60,000 nt of DNA from Membranipora membranacea. Lineage: Eukaryota; Bryozoa; Gymnolaemata; Cheilostomatida; Membraniporidae. Location: positions 34,696,162-34,756,161 of the forward strand of contig OU612067.1 of NCBI GenBank assembly GCA_914767715.1. Direction: 5' to 3'. Below are positions 1 to 12,457 of the stretch, piece by piece. Under the pieces are notes generated by a model. That model had not been told where the DNA came from, searched no databases, and was given only the letters and a program-made list of their open reading frames with translations. Position numbers and translations under genes: made by a program. Positions within the stretch are counted from its first letter, which is position 1. The number at the start of each line of letters is the position of its first letter.

Positions 1-1110
1 GTACGTTTTGATATGACTGAATCTAGGTCCCCAATATCAAGACCTAGTCTGTCGCCTTGCTTAAAAGACTTTCTCAGAGCTTTCTTGTCTCGTGAATAAA
101 TACTAGTGAACGAAATAGGTAGGCAGTAGGTTAGAATGGATACAATAAAACTTTTAAATAACATGCAGGCTAAAGGCTTTGTACTCTGATAATTAAAGGT
201 TCTGATGACAAACATTCTCTGATTTGCTTTGGATACAACATTATTGACATGATCTTCGAAACGTAATTTGTTATCAAAGAGAACTCCCAAATATTTAACA
301 TTGTCACAAAAATCTATATTTACACCATTTTATTCGAGAGTAGGACTGTCAGGTTTATCTCTCTTAGTGGAGAAAAGCATCTCTTGGGTTTTAGAAGGAT
401 TAAGTAATAAGTCCAGTTCTTTGCATAGACCAGAGATTCTATTGATCTCATTAAAATAATTAGACAAGTCATTATTATCAGAGATGCAACCAACAATACA
501 AGTGTCATCAGCATATTTTAAAATAGTTATATTGCTCTGTTCTGACCTAATCCTATTTGTATACACTGAGAATAATAGAGGACTGAGGACAGAACCCTCG
601 GGTGTTCCTGTGTTGGTGGTGATTGATGTTGAGAGAATATTGTTTACTATTGTTCTTTGTGTTCTGCCTGTCAGGAAACTCGACACCCAGTTTGTAACTC
701 TGGAGTCTAGATGTTGCAGTTCTGTGAGGAGATTACTGACACTGATGGTGTTAAATGCAGACGAGAAGTCGAGAAATAGGCATCTTGCATAGTTGGCAGC
801 TTGAAGGTCTATGTAACTAGTTATTGTGGTAATAAGGCATAATACTGCATCCTGGGTTGATCTTTTAGCTCGGTAGGCAAATTGGCGATTGTCGAGAGGA
901 ATGTTTTTAACTATATAGCTTTTCAGCAGACGTTCCATTGTTTTACATAAGCAGCTTGTCAGGGCTATTGGTCGGAAGTGTTTAAGTTGATTTGGCTTGT
1001 CAGTTTTTGGCAGTGGTTTGATGATGGCCGATTTCCATATATCAGGAGTTGTTTGAGAGTCTAGAGAGAAGTTGAATATATCTGTAAATATATCTGTAGT
1101 AATAGTTACC
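1..1110 (-). mobile_element. Non-LTR retrotransposon, reverse transcriptase fragment, nonsense-broken
   Basis: Read on the minus strand, an open frame from about 1166 to 330 gives a jockey/CR1-like reverse transcriptase. Visible blocks are a finger/palm stretch with FRPIALTS, the RSTQDAV region, the FLDFSSAFNTI block (motif A), the PEGSVLSPLLFSVY block (motif B) and the catalytic YADDTCIVG (motif C). The frame stops at a TAA near 330, then continues in the same frame with VKYLGVLFDNKLRFEDHV and downstream thumb sequence to the left edge. One in-frame stop therefore splits an otherwise readable protein. No endonuclease is visible upstream, so the copy looks 5'-truncated near 1110, and its 3' end lies outside the window. 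It resembles the element at 46-48.8 kb but is a different copy. It is probably inactive. Confidence 0.85.
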
Positions 1111-1166
1111 TTATTATTGAATATTAAACTACAGAAGAACACAAAAGCCACTGTCAGATGCAGCAA

Positions 1167-2100
1167 ACGATTAACCGTACAAGAAAATTAGAGGGACACA
1201 CACACACAGTAAAAATCTTCGACAACTGGGATAACAAATTTTATTTCCGAAAAGTGCGACAGTACAAAACTAAAGGTCAATCACATATCATATAAAGACA
1301 CAGTGCAGTGAATAACGTGTTAATATTCAACCAACACATTTCTGTACCAGACCCTGGACCGAAACCATAAAAATTGATAACCACTCATAAGCTGGATTAG
1401 AACTCCCATAAAAATATGACACTTGTCAAAACTAATTACCTTTGCACCTATTATCGGTGATTGGTTTCAAAAAGCGGAGAAAAACAATGAGCTTGCAAAA
1501 GTCAAAAGCTAAGACTAAGGGTGAACTCTAGGTCACCAGACATTATAACACAAATTGCACTGGTTTCTGATTATATTTTTTTCTCATTAGTTCCATTGTC
1601 ATCCACATGTTGTCAATTTGAATAGCTATGGTGATCTGTTTCGGCGTGATTATTATAGGCTTGACCTGCTTGTTGTGAGAGCTTGCTGCTTGTTCGCTGA
1701 CTTCGAATTGATGATAGGAGAACCAAGGACTTTAGAGTTATAGATATGAAATCGAATCATGGCGATAGTGTAGTAGAGCATGCATTGAGATTTAACCCAG
1801 CATGTTGTACAGACAGGAAATCACCATTAACCCCACATAATCTGTAAAACAAAACAAAGCAAAGTTAGTTTAAATTCAATTATTACTAAGAGCTTAAACT
1901 AAGACCCAACAGAAACATACTTAAACATTTCAGTGTAGGGTTAAAGCTCAAACATCATAGGTTATCATTATTGAAATTTATCTAGACACAGGCTATATGG
2001 TGATGGAAAATAGTAATATTGTAGTAAATAGAGGGAATAATACACTGAGGGGTTATTGAAATATAACAAAACATAATCACAGGGCCATGAGAAATCTGGG
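1167..2100. other. Non-coding stretch, nothing recognised
   Basis: No coding exon, RNA gene or repeat array was recognised on either strand. The only local pattern is a short CA run near 1198-1208. Confidence 0.4.
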
Positions 2101-2164
2101 CACGTGAAACAACCCGTGGAGAATCACACAACGGGAAAACAACAGAAGTCACAAAACATCTTCA

Positions 2165-2530
2165 AAATAACCGCAGAGTCACGAGATCTTTGGGCAGTGA
2201 ATCAACCCTGGAAAGATTGCGAAATTAGAAAACCAATATATTGCACCATAGAAAACAAGTGCAGTTGACACCAGAAGCTATTTGAAAATAACGAGCAATA
2301 GAAGTCACAAAAGATCTTCAAAACAACCCTGGAAAGATTGCGGAATTAGAAAACCAATATATTGCACCATAGAAAACAGGTGCAGTTGACACCATAAGCT
2401 ATTTTGAAAATAACGAGCAATAGAAGTCACAAAAGATCTTCAAAACAACCCTGGAAAGATTGTAAAATCAGGAAAACCAACAGATTACACCATGGATAAA
2501 CAGGTGCACTTGACACCATAAATTATCTAA
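2165..2530. repeat. Tandem repeat, about 121-bp unit, 3 copies
   Basis: A block containing GATCTTCAAAACAACCCTGG, then AAAGATTG, a CCAATATATTGCACCATAG section and a CAGTTGACACC section recurs at intervals of 121-122 bases, with CCCTGGAAAG near 2206, 2327 and 2449. The copies differ by scattered substitutions and the last is the most diverged. Confidence 0.75.
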
Positions 2531-2924
2531 AAATAACCAAAACAAAAATGAGGGAAGGTCAAGCAAAGGACAGACTAACCATGTTTTGACAGCTAGATAA
2601 TCAAAACTGACAAAACACGCAAATCAAAAGAGAGTAATGACGAAATTGAGGCTAAAACCAATAACAAGGTTAACACCTTTACGCCTGTAAATGCAAACGT
2701 GGCACAATAACAGGACAGCAAACCAGCACTATAAAAGCCTGATGGACACTTGTAAAAATCAGTCAGCGCCAGAGAGCGGGTTCACGACGTACAGCATTAC
2801 AGATTTAATCAGAGAATTATCTGATTCAGTCAGCCCAAGGAGGCACATCTACAGAGAGGAAAATTGTCTAAAAACTTTTAGACACATTCAGCCAACAGAG
2901 CTTTTGGCAAGATACACAGAGACA

Positions 2925-3510
2925 CAAATACCGCGATTCACAGCGAGGAACCCAGTCTAACATAGCTTAGATATATAGAGATACAAATACCGCGATTCAC
3001 AGCGAGGAACCCAGTCTAACATAGCTTAGATATAAGAGATACATATACCGCGATTCACAGCGAGGAACCCAGTCTAACATAGCTTAGATATAAGAGATAC
3101 ATATACCGCGATTCACAGCGAGGAACCCAGTCTAACATAGCTTAGATATATAGAGATACATATACCGCGATTCACAGCGAGGAACCCAGTCTAACATAGC
3201 TTAGATATATAGAGATACATATACCGCGATTCACAGCGAGGAACCCAGTCTAACATAGCTTAGATATAAGAGATATAAACTCCGCGATTCACAGCGAGGA
3301 ACCCAGTCTAACATAGCTTAGATATATAGAGATACATATACCGCGATTCACAGCGAGGAACCCAGTCTAACATAGCTTAGATATAAGAGATACAAATACC
3401 GCTATTCACAGCGAGGAACCCAGTCTAACATAGCTTAGATATAGAGAGATACAAATACCGCGACTCACAGCGAGGAACCCAGTCTAACATAGTTTAAATA
3501 CACAGAGATA
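2925..3510. repeat. Minisatellite, 58-60-bp unit, about 10 copies
   Basis: Units contain CGCGATTCACAGCGAGGAAC, then CCAGTCTAACATAGCTTAGA and a short TATA/GAGATACA spacer. CAGCGAGGAACCCAG starts recur every 57-60 bases from about 2940 to 3468. Length variation comes from an optional TA in the spacer. It lies in non-coding DNA; the short frame entering it from the left shows no sign of being a gene. Confidence 0.85.
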
Positions 3511-3519
3511 TCACACTGA

Positions 3520-4738
3520 ATATCACACTGAATTCGAGGTCATCTGCACCAAGGGTAAGATCTTATTATAAAGATTTTGAATGTTTATGTATTTTTATGA
3601 CTAAAATAATGATAAATGCCAGGATATTATTGTAAAATTATTGATTGATTTATTGCCTGACAAATAGAACCATATTTATATTTTGTTATTATTGTTTAAA
3701 ATAAATCCTTGAGCAATTCCACCGAGAATTGCACCAAACTCAAAACTAAACCAGTGCTCAGTAGTTGAGGCTAGCGCACATTGTACGATAGTAGCTCTAC
3801 TTACCGCTGAGGTATTGTTGATCAACAGTTCAGTTGTGTTTTTGAAGTCTCTCTTTAATAACCGAATTATCAGCAATTATAAGTCCAGATCTGCTACCAT
3901 TGCATTTGCACTACTTGAACCATACATATCGCGGATTCTAAAACAGAAAATTGGAGGATATTTTATTATTTGGGATTTCAGACGAGGAGTGAACAACTCC
4001 AAATTACAGTCCGATTAATCAAACACAAAATTCATTCACACTAAATATCATATTATTACATTACATAAAACAGAACTAAACGTTTAAAAATTCCATGCTG
4101 ATACCACTGTATGCAGGCAAAAATGATAATCCGTTATTGCAAAATTAAACATTGTTTCCATTATACAGACATAATGAATTTTTTGAGATTGAATGTGTGA
4201 TTAAAAATGAGATGTTTATAAAGTTTGATGCAAAATATAAAATAGAGTAAGCAGCTAGAGTATGTATGTAATATCTAAACCTGAGCTAAAACCAATAATT
4301 CTTTGAGTTTTATGCAACACAAAAATTTGGCTTTCAAGTGATAATACTTCGGTACTACCATGTACTAAGATGAAAACTATTGAGAGACAAAATAAAATTT
4401 CTTCTGAGATTAGAAATGAGGTAACAATAAGACAATTTACAATGGTTGTTGCAAAAATATAAATGAAACAGTATGGGCAGTTAGATTGTTAGCTATGTAC
4501 AAAACTTAGTTTCACAGTCTCTTAAGAGATAATTAATACATAGGTACCACCATGTAAAAGGATGAAAAAAAATATGAGATTAAATACAAATTTCTGGGAT
4601 AAGAAATGAGATGACAATCTGAGAATTTATAATGATGATGCAGCAAACTAAATGAAACATAATTGGCTGTAAGATTCTAAGTCTATCAATGCCATGAACT
4701 ATTTACAATGCATGTGTATGAAATAATTGTAGGTTGAT
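3520..4738. other. AT-rich intergenic DNA, no feature recognised
   Basis: Short open frames exist on both strands around 3676-4018, but none shows a known domain, convincing splice sites or a codon pattern distinguishing it from chance. Confidence 0.35.
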
Positions 4739-6011
4739 CTACAGCTCCTGCTCAGAAGCTGTGAATTCTTCATTCACATCTTCGGAGCAGGAGTTGTCCT
4801 CAATGGCAGGCAGCATGTGGTATGCCATATTTATTATTTGCCTGTAATAAATATTGTCTTCATCGAGTCGATCCCAGGCTTTTACCCAAAACCTGTTGAG
4901 TGTTTCATATTTTAGTTTTTTATTTAGACTGCTAAAGCCTGCTGAAATCTCTTTCAGCTCAAGTTCTACGGAACATGACTCCTTCCGTAACTCTTCAATC
5001 AACATAAATGTTGGGGGCTTATCAACTGAGAAGCCTGTGAATATTAATTACTTTCAAGCTATAGTAACGCCTCCCAATATTTGGTATCATATCGGATGTC
5101 TTGGGTTAATCAAGAGCACTGGCTCTTGATTAACCAGATACCTCCAATAGGATTTGTGGCAACATTTTAGATAGCCTATGAATTCAGTTGTACCGATGAG
5201 CTTCATTCAAATAAATTTTCATCGTCATGTTACTAGCAATTCTTTTACTACCTAAGGAATATGTCATATACCAAAAGGCGCTACTATAGCTTTAACTTTA
5301 TGATTTAAAGCATAGATTTTTGTAACACAGAAACAAAATGTTGGTTGTTGCTCATTGCATACTGAGTGATGAACCTTTCTGATCAAGTGAAGATTGCTTT
5401 ACAAGGGTTCAAATATGAACAACCTTAGACGAATTGTGAAATTGAATGACAGTTACCTTCCAGAGAGTTATTTGTCCTTATCGCCTGTCGATACACACTC
5501 AAGAATGTTTGCTCAAATCTTCAATTGAGTGTAATCTCAAAATACTCAAACAACTGCCTGAAGTGAGGCTCGTTGTTCTCCGCGACCACATAGCGATAAG
5601 CTTCCTGAATCAAGTGGACAGGTAGGTAGGAGAGCCCCCACAGAACATTAACATTAACCATGCGCTATCAAGTTTTTGAGGTTGAGCTGATGTGAGAAGT
5701 TATGCTAGTATAAAGTTTTTCTTTTTTCGTGGTTACTAACCTTGTAGAGAAACTCGGCGATAACTTTTTGTGCTTTCTCAATTATGACTGAATAACTTCA
5801 TAAGAAGTTAAAATTTGATATTTATTATATTATTAATATATCGGTTTATTGCATATTTATAATCATAATATTATTATTAATCATAGTCATAGTTATTTAT
5901 GCATAACGTTGACTTCTTACCAAGCTTTTGCACCCTGCGCCTTGCACTTGCGCCAGATGCATTTCTGGAAATGGAAGTTACATCCGACCATATGTACTCT
6001 TTGAAACGCTG
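4739..6011 (-). pseudogene. MULE-type transposase gene remnant (spliced, nonsense-broken)
   Basis: Three minus-strand pieces match the C-terminal half of Mutator-like (MULE) transposases, in the right order. Piece 1 (6011-5921) reads AFQRVHMVGCNFHFQKCIWR, the core GCxFHFxQxxWR motif, and ends at a GTAAGA donor. Piece 2 (about 5665-5457) reads LSYLPVHLIQEAYRYV, then FEYFEIT, an in-frame TGA near 5526, then RTNNSLEG, the usual RTNNxxEG motif, ending at donor GTAACT. Piece 3 (5034-4739) follows an ACAG acceptor in matching phase 1 and reads TFMLIEELRKES...ELELKEISAG to a TAG stop. The 2-to-3 junction keeps frame exactly. The acceptor of piece 2 and the upstream catalytic DDE exons were not found. 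It is either a decayed intron-bearing transposase or a degraded domesticated gene; the TGA argues against function. Confidence 0.7.
5103..5136. repeat. Perfect hairpin inside the MULE remnant's intron
   Basis: GGTTAATCAAGAGC and its exact reverse complement GCTCTTGATTAACC flank a few bases. It lies in the interval between MULE pieces 2 and 3. It could be a tiny foldback insertion; no flanking duplication was identified. Confidence 0.65.
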
Positions 6012-7230
6012 CTGAAGTAGCAGTCCAGATCCCTAAACAGACAAATGAGATGATTTTTCATGATACAACTGTGCACAAGGCAATAAATGTCTTTTGTTTT
6101 ATACAAATCGGAGGATTGGTCAAGGAAATATAACACAGAACAAGAACAACATTGCAAAACACTATCATGTTATTTGTTCTGTCACTGCGTGAAAAACATT
6201 CATAAAGATGATTGTAGATTGACAATAAAAGCGTATATGTACCAAGAAAAATGAAGAAGTTGCCCTCAATTAACAAACCCCAAAACGAGGCTTCATTATT
6301 GACATCTTGTGAATTAAAATTTACAGTTTGTATTTCAAATTTTACAGCTCAGTCAGGTGTGTTTTGATATTCTTTCACGAGCAATTTAATTGTGTACCTT
6401 TCTCAAAATCGACGGTTAAATCGTTAAAGGAAAAAAATGTCAACAATTGCATAAAATCCTACTTCCTCTACATTAAATCGCTATACAACCCTATGAGAGT
6501 AGAAGATACTGCGGTATCACATATTGCAGATTGGCTTACCGAGGATCTACATCCATCAATCTGGATATCACCATATGTGATTGGAAGATACTATGGTATC
6601 AAATATAGCTGATAAGCCGATAGCTAGTCAGATCCCAATAACTGATGCAATGTGTCATTCATAGCAATTTGGCTCATAGTCTGTCAGCACTGAGTATTCT
6701 CTATCCAACCTCAGGAGTTGAAGATATTAAGTATCCAGTAGAGCATATATCAGATTTGGATGACCAATCACTAAATACCGCCTAAACAGTGGATGATAAT
6801 GCACTGTCATATTATAACAGATTTGCAGTTCAATTTCCCCAGTCTTCGTACAACATGAGAGGTAACAAATATGTTGATATCGGATATATAAAAGATCAGC
6901 CCATTCTTCATTACCCAGAGTTATCACTCACAAAGAGGTGGAGTTACCATCACGTCTCCTTGAGCTCATGCAAGATGTAAAATGGAATTGCTGCGCACAT
7001 ATGATGTCAACGTAATTTACTTTGGTTGAATCCTGGTTTTATAAAGTGTTTCCATCTCTTCTAACTGTGAAAGAGGAACAAAGAAGTCCCGGGCCTGTAC
7101 ACAGAGTTTGATAATACACATTAAAGTAGTGCTTATTATATTCATTTATTATATTATAACACGTTGTTGTCTCGATGTGTAATTGTAATGACATTGTTAT
7201 GTTTGTTCTTCTTTAATTGAAAGTACAACA
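6012..7230. other. Non-coding stretch, nothing recognised
   Basis: No domain-bearing open frame. Between 6490 and 6740 the phrase GAAGATACT with GGTATCA recurs loosely, suggesting an old short duplication. Confidence 0.35.
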
Positions 7231-8035
7231 CCTTGGGCTAGGTTTTATATTATGGGCCAAGTTTTACTAATTGGGGCCAAGTTTCATTCCATAGGGCCAA
7301 GCTTTATATTTTGGGCCAAGATTTCATAATTGAGAACAAGTTTCATTCCATGGGGCCAAGTTTTATATGAGGGGCTAAGTTTTACTAATTGGGGCCAAGT
7401 TTCAGTACATGGGGCCAAGTTTTATATTTGGGGCCTAGTTTTACTAATTGGGGCCAAGTTTCAGTTCTTGGGGCCAAGTTTTATATTTGGGGCCAAGTTT
7501 TACTACTTGGGGCCAAGTTTTATATGAGGGGCCAAGTTTTACTAATTGGGGCCAAGTTTCAGTACATGGGGCCAAGTTTTATATTTGGAGCCTAGTTTAC
7601 TAATTGGGGCCAAGTTTCAGTTCTTGGGGCCAAGTTTTATATTTGGGGCCAAGTTTTATATTTGGGGCCAAGTTTTACTACTTGGGGCCAAGTTTTATAT
7701 GAGGGGCCAAGTTTTACTAATTGGGGCCAAGTTTCAGTACATGGGGCCAAGTTTTATATTTGGAGCCTAGTTTACTAATTGGGGCCAAGTTTCAGTTCTT
7801 GGGGCCAAGTTTTATATTTGGGGCCAAGTTTCATATTTGGGGCCAAGTTTTACTAATTGGGGCCAAGTTTCAGTATAAGGGGCCAAGTTTTAGTAATTGA
7901 GGCAAATTTTCAGTACATGACGCCAAGTTTTATATTTCGGGCCAAGTTTCATTGCATTGGGCCAAGTTTCATATTTGGGGCCAGGTTTTACTAACCGGGG
8001 CCAAGCTTTACTAATTGGGGCCAAGTTTCATTGTA
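7230..8035. repeat. GGGGCCAAGTTT minisatellite with higher-order structure
   Basis: A basic unit of about 26 bases, GGGGCCAAGTTT followed by a variable 12-14-base tail (TATATTTG, TACTAATT, CAGTACAT, CAGTTCTT, TATATGAG), is repeated about 30 times. The tails recur in fixed order, giving a higher-order repeat of roughly 180 bases seen from about 7370 and again from about 7530 and 7690. Units diverge towards both ends. The open frames rich in GAKF and GPSF are by-products of the repeat. Confidence 0.85.
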
Positions 8036-8195
8036 TCGGGTTAAGTTTGACTCGGGCCAAGTTTCAATGCATCGGGTTAAGTTTGGCTCGGGCCAAGTTT
8101 TGCTCGGGCCAAGTTTAGCTCGGGCCAAGTTTTGCTCGGGCCAAGTTTGGCTCGGGCCAAGTTTGGCTCGAGCCAAGTTTGGCTCGGGCCAAGTT
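8036..8195. repeat. CTCGGGCCAAGTTTGG short-unit satellite
   Basis: At the right end of the GGGGCCAAG array the unit changes to a 16-base CTCGGGCCAAGTTTGG/TTTTG form repeated about nine times, sharing the GGGCCAAGTTT core. It looks like a shortened derivative that amplified separately. Confidence 0.8.
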
Positions 8196-8199
8196 GTCG

Positions 8200-10116
8200 C
8201 GGATTCACCCAGAACATTATTTAGAACTTTATCATCACATAGAATATTTGCCTGCTGATAAAGTTTGATCGATTAAAAATCTCCAAATATAAATATACAA
8301 TGGATGACAAACAGCAGGTCCTCACCGAAAGTTTTTAGTAAAGTTCACATTATTATACATAACGGCATGCAGGCATACTATAAGCTTGTCAGTTTCAAGA
8401 ATGTGAGAACAGTAACACAGTTAATGTCTAAAGCTTTATCCAAAGTCTAAAGCTAAAACAAATTGGAATGCCAAGGTCTAAAAATTCTTGATCTCCTTTC
8501 CGTCGCCCTATTTTCACCAACTTCGATTATCGTCTTACCTCCGTTTATAGCATGTGTCATTTATTCTTAATCGAACACACACACCGCCGTGCTTGTCGTA
8601 GTATAAAATTACAAGTTGATTTACTTAGCCAGTGGATTTAAGTGGAGTATTGTACTCAATGGGGGCCTTTCATAGAATACCTTACTACACAATATAGCCT
8701 TAGTTCAGTGCTCTGTGTTGACCTATATTTGCAGAAATCACACAAATAAGCTGACTTTTTAGAACATCATATCTCAAATTTGGGGATGGGGATGCCAGTG
8801 CCCTTCCATGAGGTTGCAATTGAGAAGTGGATGCAAAGGCCCATAGTGGAAGATGAAAATCAGCACCATGGATTTTCTGCTGTATTGAATACAAGATAGC
8901 TCTGTTTGTTTTGATTTTACAATAGGCTGATCACTCAAACAGCTCTCTGACGTCACCAAACATTAGTCTGGCTTGATGTGAGCGTTTTCGGGAAGGCCTC
9001 TACTGCGATAGATATAAAATGCACTAAGAGTGGACCACTTTTCTAAAGAAGCACATCATTACGGAGCTGAAGAATCAGAGAATAATTTGATGCATGAATA
9101 AAATTGATCCACCTAGTTGTTTAAATATTACTATTATAGGTTTTACTAAAAACAATGTCAGAGCAGTTTTTTATTGCTGCTTGCTGCGTCGCTCGCAACA
9201 ATGACCTTTTCTGAGTGCACCATTTAGAGTATTCATTTAGAGTGTACCATTTTAGAGTATTCATGAACCATGAACCATGAATACATGAATGAACATGGAT
9301 TGCTAGGGAGAGTGAGTGAAGTATTAACAGCAAGTAAAGAGCTTAGCTGGGGGACTCTTGATCTGCCGAGAAAACTGAGCACATCAAAACATTAATTGGA
9401 GCTAAAATATGTGGCAGCAATACACAAATATCTAGCCACATATTCAGTATTAGATAGTATTATAAAACACCAGAAAAACACCAGACAACAACAACAACAT
9501 GATTGCGTGATTGTGGTTGCGAGTTTATGTCTTGTTCTGTTTATATTTGTATATGTTTTTCTATCATGACATTATCTCTCACCCATGTTTTTGTCTATCT
9601 CTAGGTTCGATATCACCGTAACAGGATCGATCAGGATTAAATTACTTTGATGGTTGTCGATTCAGAGGTAGATTAGTGTAATTCGGTGAGTTGTATATTT
9701 ATATGAATTGAGCATTTGCCATTAACTAGTTGTTAGTGTACACCCCAAAGTGCACCATTTAGAGTGTATCACCCTTAGGTGCTTCACAACACCATGCACA
9801 TAACAAATTTAAAAACTATGTCATTCAAAAACCCATCTGTTCCATGAAGCATATACCCCATATATGTAGGTTTTATAGTGGATTTTTAGGTGCTGGGCCA
9901 CTTGTAGGTTTTAATTAATTATTTTGTCTTTCATCATGTTTTCTCATCTAATTGACAAATTTATGATAAGAAAATTTTAATCAATTTTTTTAATTTTACC
10001 AGCCACAGGCTTTTTTCATAGTAAATGTTTCAATTTGTAACCTTTTATCACCTGTACAGCACTTAGTTAGACATCATTGTTTTCAAACAATTTTATCAAG
10101 CATTTCATAAAAAAAC
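8200..10116. other. Intergenic DNA, no gene recognised
   Basis: No recognisable domain or convincing exon was seen. A local duplication of TTTAGAGTATTCAT lies near 9224-9263 and a short CAACAACAACAA run near 9486-9498. Confidence 0.35.
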
Positions 10117-10456
10117 TTTATTATTATTTTTCCCTGTTGATTTCCTCAGCTCTTCAGCCGGTGATATGTTGGTATCGGGTTAGGACCTCTTACCTGGGAT
10201 ACCCAACACCTTTCTCAGTATTCTTGCCGATCCTAGTAGAGCAGAGAACTGCACTCTGTCTACTTCCTTCTTCTCTATCTCCAGCATCTCCATTTGTTCA
10301 TGTAGGTTAGCCACAGCCCCTAGTGCTCCTACAATGATTGGTATAACTGTCACTGATGTGTTCCATATTTTTCTTATTTCTCTCGCCAGATCCTGATATT
10401 TTTCCACATTCTCCCTCTCCTTTTCTGTGAGTCTTGCATCTCCTGGGACGGCTATA

Positions 10457-12388
10457 TCAATTGATCCAAGTGTGGTTGATTTCTTTGTCTTGCACAACGA
10501 TGTCTGGCCTGCGGGCTTGTATGATGTGGTCTGTTTGAATTGTAACGTCCCACAGGATCTTTGCTTTCTCATTTTCTGTCATGCTCTCTGCCTGATGTTC
10601 GTACCAGTTTCTCCTGTGTTCTAGTTGATATTTCTTGCACAAATTCCAATGAATCAGTTGTGCCACCTTGTCATGGCATTTCTTATACTCTGTCTGTGCT
10701 ATTCTTGAACACTCACTGAGTATATGAAACACGGTCTCTTCTCGTTCATTACACATTCTACACAGTGCTGTACCTCCTCGTTTCTCTATATGTACTTTCT
10801 GATCCTGTGCAGCCATGAGTAGTCCTTCTGTTTCTTTCTTCATGTAGCCATTCTTTATCCACTTGTACGTTTTCTTGGTGTCTGTTCGATCTGCTATCTT
10901 GGTGTACTGTCCATGTAATGCTTTGTTCTTCCATTCCTGTTGTTTCTCCTCCATCTTGCGGTCTTTATACTCTCGTTTGGTTTCTTTCTTCTCAAAACTC
11001 TTGAGGTATCTGTTGAGTCCTTTGTCTTCATGTTTTATGTAATCTGATAGTCCGTGTTCCTCTGTCCTGATAGTTTCTTCCACTGCTCTCAATCCTCTTC
11101 CTCCTTCATTTCTTGCCAAATACAGCCTTGCCACATTAGCCCTCGGGTGTAGCGCTCTGTTTATAGTCATCAGTTTTCTGGTTTTTCTGTCCATAACCTC
11201 AAGCTCCTCCTTTGTCCAGTCAAGTATTCCTCCAGAGTATCTGAGGACAGCAACCGCCCATGTGTTTACTGCTTTGATGACGTTTCCTCCATTAAGCTTT
11301 GATTCCAATAGTAGTCTTAGTCTTCTGTAATACTCTTTCCTTACTTTCTCCTTCATCTCTTTCATTTTTATGTCGTCAGCTTCCAGCACCCCCAAGTACT
11401 TGTAGTCCTGTTCTCCTAAGTCTTTCATCAGCTCTCCATCAGGTAACAATATCCCCTCATCCTGTTCACGTTTCCCTCTCTTCATCACTACTGTAGCACA
11501 CTTCTGTATTCCGAACTTCATTCTTATATCCTGGGTGAAAATTCTGACTGTTTGTACCAATGACCCCAGTTCTTTTTTGTTTTTGCTGTATAGTTTCAGG
11601 TCATCCATGTAGAGCAAGTGGTTTAATTTACCTGACTGAGGTCTGGAAAGTGTATACCCTTGCTTGGCTTCTCGTAGTATCACACTCAGAGGTATGAGGC
11701 ACACGATGAAAAGCAGCGGCGATAATGAGTCACCTTGGAAGATCCCCCTCTTGATGTTCACATTTGCCAGTGTGCGGCCTCCGCACTCCAAGTTGGTATT
11801 CCACTTGCTCATGCTCGTCTCAAGGAATCTCCAAGCTTTCTCATCCACCCCTACCATTCTCAGTGTCTCAATGATCCATGAGTGCGGTACTAAATCGTAC
11901 GCTTTCTGGTAGTCAATCCAGCCCATGGCTAAACCAATTTTCCTGTTCTTACAATCCTTCAGTATCACCTTATCCAGCATCAAGTGGTCTTTGGTTCCCT
12001 TATACCCAGATCTACATCCTTTCTGTTCTTCTCCGATGAGATCATTATCCTCCAGGTGTCTATAGATCTCTTCAGCCACCATTGAGGTCATCAGCTTCCA
12101 TACAATAGGTAAGCAGGTTATGGGTCTGTAGTTCCCCGGTGCTGTCGATTTGGTCTTGTCTTTTTGAATCAGAACAGTCCTTCCGGTTGTCACCCAGCTT
12201 GGTGTCTGTGCTGTCTCCAGGCATTCATTCAGGTATATAACAAGCTTTCTGTGCAGGTTGGTCAGACTTTTGATCCAGAATCCCTGTACAGAATCTGGGC
12301 CCGGAGCCTTCCAGTTTGGTAATTTCACTAGTGCTCTTTTGAGCGCGTTTTCTGTAATGATTATCTCACCCTGCTGTCTTCCTTCCAA
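10457..12388 (-). pseudogene. R4-type element, reverse transcriptase and zinc-knuckle frame
   Basis: A 643-residue frame carrying the whole polymerase domain. Sequence upstream of its first Met, in the same frame, continues the protein from the N-terminal frame. The motif C aspartates (YMDD) and motif A aspartate (WIDYQKAYD) are intact, and the CCHC knuckle CRMCN...H...C is intact. The frame ends shortly after PDIVV of the endonuclease through a second frameshift. The final part, with IDIAVPGD and the helical C terminus, is in another frame at 10572-10180. Confidence 0.85.
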
Positions 12389-12457
12389 TTTTCTTCTGAC
12401 TCGGTCTATCCACGGTGCTTTTTCATCATGTTCAGTTGCATGTCCCCAAATCCTTGT

